This document shows, one piece after another, positions 55,064 to 63,429 of a stretch of 63,547 bases of DNA. The stretch comes from Selenomonadaceae bacterium (GTDB taxonomy: Bacteria > Bacillota > Negativicutes > Selenomonadales > Selenomonadaceae): positions 1 to 63,547 of the forward strand of contig JAFXTD010000019.1 in assembly GCA_017535925.1 (NCBI GenBank), written 5' to 3'. The notes below the pieces were generated by a model. That model ran no database searches, was not told the DNA's origin, and saw only the letters and a program-made list of their open reading frames with translations. The position numbers and the translations under genes are program-made. How positions within the stretch are numbered: position 1 is the stretch's first letter; every line of letters starts with the position of its first letter.

Positions 55064-55902
55064 CGTTGAAGTTTATCGTTTTGAGCGTCGGTGAGCCGCT
55101 TTTGTGCTATGTCGAAAAATTTTTGTTCGAGTTCAAAGCCGATAAAGTTTCTGCCGGTATTGATAGCCGCCACGCCCGTTGAGCCGCTCCCCATCGTTGC
55201 ATCAAGCACGGTCTCGCCTTCGTCGGTGTAAGTCCGAATCAGATATTCGAGCAGATCTGTCGGCTTTTGTGACGGATGAAGTTTTTTTACGTCGTGCGGA
55301 GCTTTGAAGTTCAAAACATCGGTAGGGTAACCCGTCTGTTCCTGAATGTAATAATCAATGTGCGAAGATCGTTTGCCGAGAGTGTTTCCAAAAGCTTTTT
55401 TGCGATTATGACGTTCCCATTTTGAACCGCGCCCGCCTTCGCGAAGTTGTGACGGTTGATTGGAGTAATCTTTATCTTTAACGATTACGCACGGCACGAC
55501 ACCTTGAGGATTGTATTTCATGCGCCGCGTTGTACAGCTCGCGTGATTGATACTGCCGTCGCTGAACACGCAAATTTCCTCGTATTTTCGCATAGGCGCG
55601 TTTTTCGCTTGCACGAACATTGTCGGCGCGTTCTTTACCCAAATCCATTTGTATTTGAACTGCTCAAAATTCGACGCAACAAGCTTGAAAGTAAATTTTC
55701 CACTGGCGAACATTACGGCTGAACATTGCGGCTTAAGAATTCTGCGAAATTGTTCCCACATTGCGGGCAAGTCAATCGGCGTTAAATCCCATTTGCACGC
55801 CGTCAAGTTGTAAGGGAGGTCTGTGATGATACAGTCAACGGAGTTATCCGCAAGGCGTTTCATGCCGACAATACAGTCTTCGTTGTAAATTTCAAAATTC
55901 AA
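55054..55902 (-). CDS. DNA methyltransferase, beta-type order, DLPY variant
   Basis: This 282-aa enzyme has TDLPY (residues 27-31) as motif IV and DATMGSGSTGVAAINTGRNFIGFE as motif I. The middle part (residues 95-190, with GGRGSKWERHNRKKAFGNT) is unlike its paralogues and should set specificity. AGGAGG lies 8 nt before the TTG start. The gene is flanked by 33-bp direct repeats, and 68 bp near its 3' end are identical to the methyltransferase at 42941. It is probably an orphan modification enzyme. Confidence 0.9.
   Translation of the reverse strand: MNFEIYNEDCIVGMKRLADNSVDCIITDLPYNLTACKWDLTPIDLPAMWEQFRRILKPQCSAVMFASGKFTFKLVASNFEQFKYKWIWVKNAPTMFVQAKNAPMRKYEEICVFSDGSINHASCTTRRMKYNPQGVVPCVIVKDKDYSNQPSQLREGGRGSKWERHNRKKAFGNTLGKRSSHIDYYIQEQTGYPTDVLNFKAPHDVKKLHPSQKPTDLLEYLIRTYTDEGETVLDATMGSGSTGVAAINTGRNFIGFELEQKFFDIAQKRLTDAQNDKLQRLF
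55127..55194. repeat. 68-bp block identical to 43014-43081
   Basis: Second copy of the identical segment shared by two methyltransferase genes, over the SAM-binding motif. Confidence 0.9.
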
Positions 55903-55924
55903 AGTGTCGCCTCCTTAGAAAAGT
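55892..55924. repeat. 33-bp direct repeat, right of the methyltransferase gene
   Basis: Partner of 55031-55063. It contains the end of the truncated methylase gene, the ribosome site and the TTG start of the methyltransferase. Confidence 0.85.
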
Positions 55925-56370
55925 TTTTGTTGGCGGTCAGTCCACTCGTTCATAATTTTGAGTGAGTCGCCACAGATAAAATTTTCGTCCAGAATTGCTC
56001 TTGCCTCGTCGGTGCGCGTGAATTCGTTGCCCGTGAAAAATTTGAACGCGTCGCAAGCGGTTTGGATCAAATGATTTTTGGTTTTCTCGACGCTGGCGGG
56101 CTGAATGTCAATCCCGTACAAACTTTTGAGCGCACGCAGTACAAAATCTTCGCTGAGCTTGTCGAGCCCGAAAAACATTTTCCACACGAGTTCAGCGCAG
56201 GGAAATTGTCCGTGTCCGCAAGCGGGATCGAAGATTGTTTTGTCCACGTCGGCAATGCACGAGCGGATACCGTCTTGCAGAATCATTTCAAACACGACAC
56301 CGGGCGGCGTGAAAACTTCGGCGAATTTGGCGACGTTTTCTTTAGAAATTTTGTCACTGACGGGCATCAT
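55915..56370 (-). CDS. N6 DNA methylase-like SAM-binding protein lacking the catalytic motif
   Basis: A 151-aa protein with an adenine-methylase SAM site (AEVFTPPGVVFEMIL, then FDPACGHGQFPCAEL, then YGIDIQPASVEKTKNHLI). It stops soon after ICGDSLKIMNEW, just where the NPPY catalytic motif should follow. It is either a 3'-truncated relic or a regulatory or inhibitor SAM-binding protein. GGAGG lies 9 nt before the ATG. It immediately precedes a complete methyltransferase of another subfamily, so it could also be a partner protein. Confidence 0.75.
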   Translation of the reverse strand: MMPVSDKISKENVAKFAEVFTPPGVVFEMILQDGIRSCIADVDKTIFDPACGHGQFPCAELVWKMFFGLDKLSEDFVLRALKSLYGIDIQPASVEKTKNHLIQTACDAFKFFTGNEFTRTDEARAILDENFICGDSLKIMNEWTDRQQKLF

Positions 56371-56866
56371 GATAATGTTCCTCCGTGAATTGAATCATTT
56401 CGGGCGTAAAGTCAAAGCGGCGATAAAATTGCGCGTCCAAGTCTTCGACGCTTGCCAACCAGTCGAAATGAATTTTTTGCCACTCGTACCTATCCTTATT
56501 TTTGGGTGGAAATTTTTTGTTTATGGACATGTTGTCAAATTCGCGTCGCATTATGCAGAGGTTGAAACTTTTAATCGGGTCGAATTGCGCGAGCCGCATT
56601 AAGTCAAGCATCAATCGGAAAAATTTTGTGCGCGTGTACTTTTCGGCGGCGGTGATTGCCTCGGGGCAAGGAACTGCGGCGTAATTGTTATCAGTCGGAA
56701 TTGTTCGCGCTTGAGCAATGAGCATATATTTTTCGTTCGTGTCAAATTTTGAAGTCAAACCTTCGCCGTTTACGTTGAAATATCTGCGAACTTCGGCGTC
56801 GACAATTTTGGTGCCGCCCTCGGTGTAAATGACGGCTTTGCCTGTAATTTCGCGTTTTCGTGCCAT
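56354..56866 (-). CDS. Hypothetical 170-aa protein
   Basis: A protein of unknown family. It has a short strand-rich start (GKAVIYTEGGTKIVDAEVRRYFNV), then helices with many aromatic and basic residues (KYTRTKFFRLMLDLMRLAQFDPIKSFNL). AAGGAGG precedes the ATG at 56866. It overlaps the methylase-like gene by 17 bp. Confidence 0.7.
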   Translation of the reverse strand: MARKREITGKAVIYTEGGTKIVDAEVRRYFNVNGEGLTSKFDTNEKYMLIAQARTIPTDNNYAAVPCPEAITAAEKYTRTKFFRLMLDLMRLAQFDPIKSFNLCIMRREFDNMSINKKFPPKNKDRYEWQKIHFDWLASVEDLDAQFYRRFDFTPEMIQFTEEHYHDARQ

Positions 56867-56920
56867 GCTGAGCCTCCTTGAAGAGAAAGCCCGCCGCCAC
56901 GTTGACGACGGGCGTGATTT

Positions 56921-57193
56921 TTATTCCGTGGCGATGTGTCCGACGACTTCGGGGGGAAAGTGAAAGTCGCCGAGAAGATTGTCGCGGACATAGAAGCAAC
57001 CGTCCTCGAAAGTGACGGTAAAGATTTCGCCGTCTCCAAATTTCACAATGTCGCCTTCAAAAATTTCAACGCCGTTGCAGTCGGTAACTCCTGAGCCTAA
57101 CCAGCCGCGTTCTTCGGTGACGTGGAAGTCGGCGGGTTTGTCGTCGCCGCTGTACTTGACGAATTTTTTCAAGCGGTGTGTAGGATTAATCAT
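56921..57193 (-). CDS. YopX-like protein
   Basis: A 90-aa protein with GSGVTDCNGVEIFEGDIVKFGDG near residues 38-60, the YopX signature, and a following FTVTFEDGCFYVRDN strand pair. The N-terminal 35 residues are unlike those of the other copies. GAGGAG is 7 nt before the ATG at 57193. Confidence 0.75.
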   Translation of the reverse strand: MINPTHRLKKFVKYSGDDKPADFHVTEERGWLGSGVTDCNGVEIFEGDIVKFGDGEIFTVTFEDGCFYVRDNLLGDFHFPPEVVGHIATE

Positions 57194-57482
57194 TGTCAGT
57201 CTCCTCGTCTTCGCGGTGAATAGCACAGAGCGCGGCACCGTAAGCAATTCCCATGCAAAAAGCTTGACAAGCGATATCGTGTTTGGTGAGCGAACGCAAA
57301 AGTTTTTGAACTTCCTTGTTGGGCGTGCCGTCATATTCGCGTTTGAGAAGTTCCCGCGCTTGAAGAATTTTTTTGCCGTCGGCGTCGAAGATATAAAATT
57401 TGTATTGGCGAGCGAGCCGAGCGGCGTAATTGTTACAAGCGTCGGCGACTTTGAACACGTCGGAAATTTCTTCAAAGTTCAT
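57186..57482 (-). CDS. Hypothetical 98-aa protein
   Basis: A helical protein of unknown family (EEISDVFKVADACNNYAARLARQYKFYIFDADGKKI). The ATG overlaps the thyX stop (ATGA), supporting expression with thyX. It contains four cysteines (residues 16, 71, 75 and 86), one in an ACQAFC pair; a metal site is possible but unproven. Confidence 0.7.
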   Translation of the reverse strand: MNFEEISDVFKVADACNNYAARLARQYKFYIFDADGKKILQARELLKREYDGTPNKEVQKLLRSLTKHDIACQAFCMGIAYGAALCAIHREDEETDND

Positions 57483-58069
57483 GATTTGATGTCCTCAACA
57501 ATCACGGGCAATTTTTCTTTGAACACGGCAAGAATTTGATTCATGATCTGCCGCATTTGCGGATGAGCGGCTTTGTCCGTGCGGAGTTTCAAGATGTGGC
57601 GGAGTTCCCTCAAGTTCGCCGTCATGTACAATTCGGTCGCCAAACAAAGCGGCAAGACAGCGCGGGCTTGTTCGGGCGTGGCTCCCGATTGAATCCAATC
57701 GCGATAAGTTTTTTCGGCGTCGTACGCAGCTTGCCTGAAGAAAGTATCGCCGACTGTGTCGTTTTTGAACGGGCTGATAACGGTCAAGCTGTCTTTGTAA
57801 TTGACGTAGCGTGTGGATTCGACGGTGAACGACGCCAAACGGTGACGCGTCAATTCCGCCATAATCGCACGGTCGCAGATGATTTTGAAAGTCAAGCTGA
57901 CGTGTTCCAAAACGCTTTCATGCCCGCGCTTGATGATTGAGCGAACAAATTGTTCAGCGTCGCCGAGCGTCGACTTGCGCGAAACTTTTCCGCACATTTC
58001 GATTTTCTTCAGAATTTGTTCGGGATTGATTTCGTCGACGAGTTCAGCCGACGGTTCGATAATTTTCAT
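57479..58069 (-). CDS. thyX: Flavin-dependent thymidylate synthase
   Basis: A 196-aa ThyX, which makes dTMP from dUMP with FAD and methylene-tetrahydrofolate. The ThyX motif RHRLASFTVESTRY is at residues 75-88, and HESVLEHVSLTF (50-61) and NLRELRHILKLRTDKAAHPQMR are also conserved. Length is slightly below the usual 210-230. GGAG lies 8 nt before the ATG. Together with NrdD it supplies dNTPs under anaerobic conditions. Confidence 0.93.
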   Translation of the reverse strand: MKIIEPSAELVDEINPEQILKKIEMCGKVSRKSTLGDAEQFVRSIIKRGHESVLEHVSLTFKIICDRAIMAELTRHRLASFTVESTRYVNYKDSLTVISPFKNDTVGDTFFRQAAYDAEKTYRDWIQSGATPEQARAVLPLCLATELYMTANLRELRHILKLRTDKAAHPQMRQIMNQILAVFKEKLPVIVEDIKS

Positions 58070-58284
58070 TGTTCAAGCTCCTTCAGTGCCGCCAAAATTT
58101 CTTGCGCCGCCTCGACTTTGCCTTCTGCCGTAAATTTCAATATGTGCAGGTAGTTCAGTTCGACTTTGTGTTTCGAGTTATTTGGGGCAATTATTGTTGA
58201 CGTTAAGCCGAGTTTTCGGTTTGCTATATCCAGCTCGGCTTTGTATAAAGCAAGATTTTGTTTGACGAGTTCGATAATTTTCAT
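58066..58284 (-). CDS. Hypothetical 72-aa helical protein
   Basis: A small helical protein (MKIIELVKQNLALYKAELDIANRKLGLTSTIIAPNN...). The ATG at 58284 follows AAAGG; a longer frame from upstream would overlap the membrane-protein gene. It overlaps thyX by 4 bp. Role unknown. Confidence 0.65.
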   Translation of the reverse strand: MKIIELVKQNLALYKAELDIANRKLGLTSTIIAPNNSKHKVELNYLHILKFTAEGKVEAAQEILAALKELEQ

Positions 58285-58298
58285 TTCAGACACATCCT

Positions 58299-58448
58299 TT
58301 AATACAAAGAGTCGATAGCCGCGTAACCATTTGCACCGGCAAGCAACGCGCTTGCCAAGCCCGCAAACCAGTCGCCGTATTGCCAAAAAAACACCACAGC
58401 ATTACTGAACAACACGATTGTTGTGAACGTGCGGAGCAAGAAATTCAT
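58299..58448 (-). CDS. 49-aa membrane protein between dnaN and the 72-aa gene
   Basis: A short gene translating as MNFLLRTFTTIVLFSNAVVF then FWQYGDWFAGLASALLAGANGYAAIDSLY. One clear membrane helix and a second, weaker, Ala/Leu-rich one are present. GAGG lies 8 nt before the ATG, inside the end of dnaN, and the start is 2 bp after the dnaN stop. This resembles the other tiny membrane proteins of the early operon (3834, 9177). Confidence 0.65.
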   Translation of the reverse strand: MNFLLRTFTTIVLFSNAVVFFWQYGDWFAGLASALLAGANGYAAIDSLY

Positions 58449-58450
58449 GG

Positions 58451-59584
58451 TTAAATCCTCACGGGCGTCGCAATGTAAATGTATTCGCCGAAACCGTCGG
58501 CGTCAGCCAATTCAACGGGCGTGACTTTGTCGCCGTAATTCATGCAGATTTTGTTGCAGGCAGCCGCGCTGAGATATTCAAGCAGATAATCGACGTTGAA
58601 GGCGATTTTTAAGTCGGCGTCGCATTTCGCCTCAACGCATTTAGAAAAATTCCCGCAGTCGTTGCTGTCGGCGGTGACTTCAATTCGGTTGTCGGAGAGT
58701 TGCAAAATCACTTGGTTGTATTCGGCATTTTTGGCAACGAGTTTCGCCTGTTCGAGCGCGGCTTTAAGTTCTTTGGTGTAAAAAGTCGCGGTGTCGGTGC
58801 GGTTGTCGTCGTAAAGAATCCTGTCGACGGGCGGGAATTCGCCTTCGATAATGCGCGTGCTGTAGCGAACGTTATCGAATTTGAAAGTCACTTTCTGATT
58901 TTCGGGAATGATTCGGATAAAATTATCGGGATTGTTGCCGACAGCGGCGTTAATCATGCGCAGGAAGTCCGCCGGAATAACGACGTTGAAACCGTCAACG
59001 TTTCTGTCGTTCGCGGAAATTCCGCCGCCGAGATAACAGGCAATGCGGTGCGTGTTGGTCGCGTACGCTTGGAAAACGTATCCGCTACCGGCGCGTTTGG
59101 CTTGAAAGTTGACGCCTTTGAAAACGGGTCGGGAGTTGTCCGTTTTTTCGACAGCGAAAATAGTTTTGCTGATCATGTCTTTCAAGGTTGCGGCGCGAAC
59201 GTTAAGTTCCGGTTCCTCGGCAAATTTCGGCGTCGGGAAATCTTTTGCGTCGAAGGTGAGCAAGTTGAACTTTGAGCCGCCGCTGTCGACGCGCAAGGAA
59301 TTTCCTTCGAGCGTGAAAGTAACAACGTCGTCAGTCAATTTGCCAACGACTTCGAGCAAGTAACGGGCATTGACGCAAACCGTGCCGCCGACTTCGATAT
59401 TGGCGGGGATTACGGCTTGAGCCGCAACTTTGAAATTTGTTGCCTCCAAAACAAGGCGTTTTCGTTCGTCGTCGGCAGTGATTTTCACCGCGCTCAAAAT
59501 CGGCGTTTGCGTTTTCGGGTCGGCGCATTTGGCAACGTTTTTCAAGTCGTCGAGTAAATCTTTCGTGTAGCAAGCGAATTTCAT
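58451..59584 (-). CDS. dnaN: DNA polymerase III beta subunit (sliding clamp)
   Basis: A 377-aa clamp with the three-domain DnaN pattern: ILSAVKITADDERKRLVLEATNFKVAAQAVIPANIEVGG (domain 1), RPVFKGVNFQ and TNTHRIACY (domain 2), and TKELKAALEQAKLVAKNAEYNQVILQLSDNRIEVTADSN with VDYLLEYLSAA (domain 3). A normal C-terminal (Y/V)IATPVRI end is present, where bacterial clamps have PMRL. A ring of two subunits tethers DNA polymerase. Phage-coded clamps of bacterial type are uncommon and imply recruitment of the host polymerase III. GGAGG precedes the ATG. Confidence 0.95.
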   Translation of the reverse strand: MKFACYTKDLLDDLKNVAKCADPKTQTPILSAVKITADDERKRLVLEATNFKVAAQAVIPANIEVGGTVCVNARYLLEVVGKLTDDVVTFTLEGNSLRVDSGGSKFNLLTFDAKDFPTPKFAEEPELNVRAATLKDMISKTIFAVEKTDNSRPVFKGVNFQAKRAGSGYVFQAYATNTHRIACYLGGGISANDRNVDGFNVVIPADFLRMINAAVGNNPDNFIRIIPENQKVTFKFDNVRYSTRIIEGEFPPVDRILYDDNRTDTATFYTKELKAALEQAKLVAKNAEYNQVILQLSDNRIEVTADSNDCGNFSKCVEAKCDADLKIAFNVDYLLEYLSAAACNKICMNYGDKVTPVELADADGFGEYIYIATPVRI

Positions 59585-59587
59585 TGT

Positions 59588-59926
59588 TCAGCCTCCAAAT
59601 CGGTCAAAAAGTTCTTCATAGAATAAAGTTGCGTGCTCGTCACAGCAGAAACGTTGATTGTGTTTGCCGTCGAATTCGTGTCCGCACCACATGCACAAAA
59701 TTTCGCCGTTGAGCCGCCTGACGGGGATATTGTCTTTAAACGCGGGGTCAAGAATTGGTTTTGGTTTTTCAATTTTTACGGCGATTTTTTGGTCGCGTTG
59801 GCGTTCGCGTTGGCGTTCGCGTTGGCGTTCATCGTAGTTTTGTTTTTTACATTTGGGCGAGCAAAATTTTTGATAGCTTCGGTTTGTCTCGAATTCTTTG
59901 CCGCAATGTTCGCAAACTTTAATCAT
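59588..59926 (-). CDS. Small double zinc-ribbon protein (second printing)
   Basis: Identical to 1068-1406; see that entry for the annotation. It lies directly upstream of the complete dnaN. Confidence 0.75.
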   Translation of the reverse strand: MIKVCEHCGKEFETNRSYQKFCSPKCKKQNYDERQRERQRERQRDQKIAVKIEKPKPILDPAFKDNIPVRRLNGEILCMWCGHEFDGKHNQRFCCDEHATLFYEELFDRFGG

Positions 59927-59931
59927 TGTCG

Positions 59932-62184
59932 TTACCCCGCGTGTTTGGTTCTGTCGCGAAGTTCGGCGCGTTTCGGGTCGTTCCAACGATAAGTCGGACT
60001 CAGATACCCGGTGATGCGGCGCACTTTGATAAAGCGTTGACGTGGCGTTTCCTTGCGGCCGCATTTCGGACAAACATTGTTGATAATGCCGGTGTAGCCG
60101 CAAACAGGATCGTAATCGACGGGATGATTCACGCTGAAATATCCCATGTCGGCGTCGTGCATAGCGCGAATAATTTTCTCGAACGCGTGAATATTTTTTG
60201 ACGGGTCGCCGTCCATTTCGATATAGGCGATATGTCCCGCGTTGCAGAGCGCGTGATAAGGAGCCTCGATTTTGATTTTGTCGAACGCGCTGATTTTGTA
60301 ATAAACGGGAACATGATTTGAATTCGTCATATATTCGCGGTCGGTGACGCCTTCAATGACGCCGAATTTTGCACGATTGGCGCGTTGAAAAGTTCCTGCG
60401 GTCGATTCGGCGGGCGTGGCGAACGTCGTCCAGTTCATGTGATCGGCGGCGGTGAATGCGTCGGTTTTTGCGCGAAGGTGTCCGACAATGTCCAAACCCA
60501 AACTTTGAGCCTGTTGACTTTCGCCGTGATGTTTGCCGGTCAAAGCAATTAAGCACTCGGCAAGCCCGCAAAATCCGATTGAATAACTTGCGTGCTTGAG
60601 AACTTCGCCAATTTCGTCGTCGGGATTGAGTTTGTCGGAATCAAGCCACACGCCTTGCCCCATGAGAAACGGGAAATTGTAAACTTTTTTGGCGGCAATA
60701 TATTTCAGCCGGAAAAGTAAATAATCGTGGCAGAGCTGAATATATTTGTCGTAAAGCGCGAAGAATTTATCGGTATCGCCGCCGGCTTCAAGCGCGAGTT
60801 TCGGCAGATTAATCGTCACGAACGCGAAATTTCCGCGACCGCCCGAAACTTCCGCGCCGTTGACGTTGCCCATAACTCTTGATCTGCACCCCATCGTTGC
60901 AACAAAACTGTTATAATCGCCCGCTTTGTAGTACTGTGCGTTATACGGCGCGTCCAAGTTCAAAAAGTTGGGGAACAATCTTTTTGCGCTGACTTCGCAG
61001 GCATATTTGAACAGATCATAATTCGGGTCGCCTTCGTTGTAGTTGACGCCGCTTTTGAGCTGAAAAACGCTAATCGGGAAAATCGCAGTTTCGCCTTTGC
61101 CGAGCCCGTTTTTAATCGCGGTGAGCACTTCGCGAATAACCAAACGTCCTTCGGGCGAAGTGTCCATGCCGTAATTGATTGAACTGAACGGAACTTGTGC
61201 GCCGGCTCGTGAATGCAATGTGTTAAAATTGTGAATTAACGCTTCCATAGCTTGATGAGTTTCCTCGGCGACGGATTGGCAAGCGTTCACGTAAATTTTC
61301 TTCGCAAGTTCGCGGTCTTCCAAAACTTCCGCGAGCAAATCGATTGATCGAACGTCGTCAAATTTCAAACTGAAACGGCATTGGTCAACAACGTCGGCGT
61401 CAATAATTCGTGCGTTTGTGTACGAACAAGCGCGTTCAATTTCCAAATAAAGAGCCTTGCGAAAACTTTTTTTGACGCCTTCGGCCATTGCAAAATCGAA
61501 CGCGTTGATTGATTGTCCGCCGAACATATCATTTTGATTCGCTTGAATTGCGATACAGGCAAGCGCGGCATAGGAGCGAATTGAATTCGGCTCGCGTAAA
61601 AATCCGTGTCCCGTGGAAAATCCGCCGTGCAAAAGTTTCAGCAAATCAATTTGGCAACAGTTCAAAGTTATCAGCGAAAAATCCTGATCGTGTATGTGGA
61701 TAAAATGTTCCTTGTGCGCGTCGGCAAATTCTTTCGGCAGGACGTAATTGTTGACAAAGTGTTTCGAGCTTTCCGCGCCGATATTGAGCATGATACCCAT
61801 CGGGGCGTCGGTGTTGATATTTGCGTTTGAACGTTTGGCGTCGACGTCGGCAGAGTCGGCGAAGAAAATTTCCTTGCACGTCGCCATAAGATTTTCGTTC
61901 GCGTCGCGGCTGATTTTGTGCAAGTAGCGATATTCGATATAAGCTTTCGCCATTGAATAGTAGCCGTTCATCATCAGCGCAGTTTCGACAAGATCTTGGA
62001 TTGTCTCAACGGAAATATCTTGACTGCCCAAAACTTCAATCGCCGAAACAACGTCCCGCGTGAGCTGTTGAATAACTTTCGTGTTGATTTCGGGAGCAAC
62101 GGCGTCGCGGCATTTATTGAGCGCGTTGAAAATTTTGTGTCCGTCGAAGTCAACTTTTGCGCCGTTGCGCTTGATTACTTGCAT
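59932..62184 (-). CDS. nrdD: Anaerobic ribonucleotide reductase (second printing)
   Basis: Identical to 1412-3664. Here it is seen with its complete downstream neighbours dnaN and thyX, which confirms the nucleotide-supply/replication operon order nrdD, zinc-ribbon, dnaN, small membrane protein, 72-aa protein, thyX. Confidence 0.93.
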   Translation of the reverse strand: MQVIKRNGAKVDFDGHKIFNALNKCRDAVAPEINTKVIQQLTRDVVSAIEVLGSQDISVETIQDLVETALMMNGYYSMAKAYIEYRYLHKISRDANENLMATCKEIFFADSADVDAKRSNANINTDAPMGIMLNIGAESSKHFVNNYVLPKEFADAHKEHFIHIHDQDFSLITLNCCQIDLLKLLHGGFSTGHGFLREPNSIRSYAALACIAIQANQNDMFGGQSINAFDFAMAEGVKKSFRKALYLEIERACSYTNARIIDADVVDQCRFSLKFDDVRSIDLLAEVLEDRELAKKIYVNACQSVAEETHQAMEALIHNFNTLHSRAGAQVPFSSINYGMDTSPEGRLVIREVLTAIKNGLGKGETAIFPISVFQLKSGVNYNEGDPNYDLFKYACEVSAKRLFPNFLNLDAPYNAQYYKAGDYNSFVATMGCRSRVMGNVNGAEVSGGRGNFAFVTINLPKLALEAGGDTDKFFALYDKYIQLCHDYLLFRLKYIAAKKVYNFPFLMGQGVWLDSDKLNPDDEIGEVLKHASYSIGFCGLAECLIALTGKHHGESQQAQSLGLDIVGHLRAKTDAFTAADHMNWTTFATPAESTAGTFQRANRAKFGVIEGVTDREYMTNSNHVPVYYKISAFDKIKIEAPYHALCNAGHIAYIEMDGDPSKNIHAFEKIIRAMHDADMGYFSVNHPVDYDPVCGYTGIINNVCPKCGRKETPRQRFIKVRRITGYLSPTYRWNDPKRAELRDRTKHAG

Positions 62185-62338
62185 TTGCATTACTCCTTTG
62201 GTCGTATTGAAGACAGAGCTTGTCGTAATTCCAAAAGTGGCGGTTGCCCGTTTCCACAATTCCGAACAAAATCTTTAACGCGTGCCCGCAAATCCAGCGG
62301 CGGCCGCGTCGGTCGGTAAAAATGCCGAACTGGTTCAC
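62150..62338 (-). CDS. Small protein upstream of nrdD (second printing)
   Basis: Identical to 3630-3818. Confidence 0.55.
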   Translation of the reverse strand: MNQFGIFTDRRGRRWICGHALKILFGIVETGNRHFWNYDKLCLQYDQRSNANASNQAQRRKS

Positions 62339-62353
62339 GACAAGCCCTCCTCG

Positions 62354-62506
62354 TTAATTTTTCCAGCAAGCGAATGTGATTATCGCGGCGGAACCTGCGA
62401 AGACGCCGCCGAGAAAGTCAGCAATGTTGGCGCAAGTGCTGAGCCCGAAACCGAGCATAAACAAGCTTGCGCCTGTGCAGAAAAGTTTTTCAGATTTTGT
62501 CATCAT
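62354..62506 (-). CDS. Small membrane protein (second printing)
   Basis: Identical to 3834-3986. Confidence 0.65.
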   Translation of the reverse strand: MMTKSEKLFCTGASLFMLGFGLSTCANIADFLGGVFAGSAAIITFACWKN

Positions 62507-62525
62507 GTTTAACAGCCTCCAGAAA

Positions 62526-62729
62526 TTATTTTTTAAGAGTTTGGCGGAGTTTCGATTGAAGCATTTTCGTTCGTTCGACGTATTTGACTGCCTCAAACTC
62601 CGTTTCAAATGTTGCAATGATTTTTCCGGCGGTCTCGTCCGTGAAAAGTCCGTGATCGGCAGTTTTCACGACACGCCAGATTTTTTGCCCGTCGGGGCTT
62701 GACGTTTCGCGGATAAAATAATTGTCCAC
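62526..62729 (-). CDS. Hypothetical 67-aa protein (second printing)
   Basis: Identical to 4006-4209. Confidence 0.6.
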   Translation of the reverse strand: MDNYFIRETSSPDGQKIWRVVKTADHGLFTDETAGKIIATFETEFEAVKYVERTKMLQSKLRQTLKK

Positions 62730-62753
62730 GTTAATCAGTCTCCGCGTCTGCGT

Positions 62754-63140
62754 TCATTGGGTGATTTCCTCCACTTCAACGGTGATGTGCGGTTCGCCGA
62801 AAATTTTTGTCGCCTGAACGAAAATGACTTGTCGGTCATCCTCGTAGCAAATGCCGTTCATGGCGTCGAGTACGGCTTTTAAAAAGTTGTCCACGTCGCC
62901 TTGAAAAGTAACTTGCGGCTTGCTCCCCTTACGTGGTTGTGGCTTGTGCTTGAAAAATTCGGCGACAACTTTTATCGCGCCCGTCAACGGAGCCCGCCCG
63001 TTCATAGCCCGCCGCGCCACGAGTCCGACAAGATTTTTATAGTTGGTGTAGCGGGCGTAATTGTAGCGGCGTTTTTCCTGAAAACCTGTCCGCATAAACG
63101 GCACGGGCAACGTTGGGACGCTGAACTTAATCGTCGGCAT
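62754..63140 (-). CDS. rusA: RusA-family resolvase (second printing)
   Basis: Identical to 4234-4620. Confidence 0.88.
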   Translation of the reverse strand: MPTIKFSVPTLPVPFMRTGFQEKRRYNYARYTNYKNLVGLVARRAMNGRAPLTGAIKVVAEFFKHKPQPRKGSKPQVTFQGDVDNFLKAVLDAMNGICYEDDRQVIFVQATKIFGEPHITVEVEEITQ

Positions 63141-63429
63141 GCCCAACAACTTCAATGTCATACGAAAATTGCTCGTCCTGCGGCGTGTCGGTATCGTCAC
63201 GCCAAAAAGTCTTGTATCCGTCAATCGGGGTATCGCCAACCCAAAAATGACCGTCAGCAAAAGTAACAACTTCCTCGTCGGGATAACAAGTCGTCACGAG
63301 GTCGTTCTCGAAGATTTCTTTGCCGTTTTTGTCGGTGATACCGGAGCCGAGTTCGGCGTTGATGGTTGAAATTTTCACGACTTGCCCGCGTATCGGGTCG
63401 ATAATCCGTTCTCTGATTGAATGTTTCAT
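63127..63429 (-). CDS. YopX-family protein (second printing)
   Basis: Identical to 4607-4909. Confidence 0.8.
   Translation of the reverse strand: MKHSIRERIIDPIRGQVVKISTINAELGSGITDKNGKEIFENDLVTTCYPDEEVVTFADGHFWVGDTPIDGYKTFWRDDTDTPQDEQFSYDIEVVGHADD

Noticed and set aside
43014-55194. The shared 68-bp block in two methyltransferase genes as a diversity-generating template/variable pair
   Set aside because: No reverse transcriptase is encoded, the copies are identical with no adenine-specific changes, and neither lies in a receptor-binding protein.
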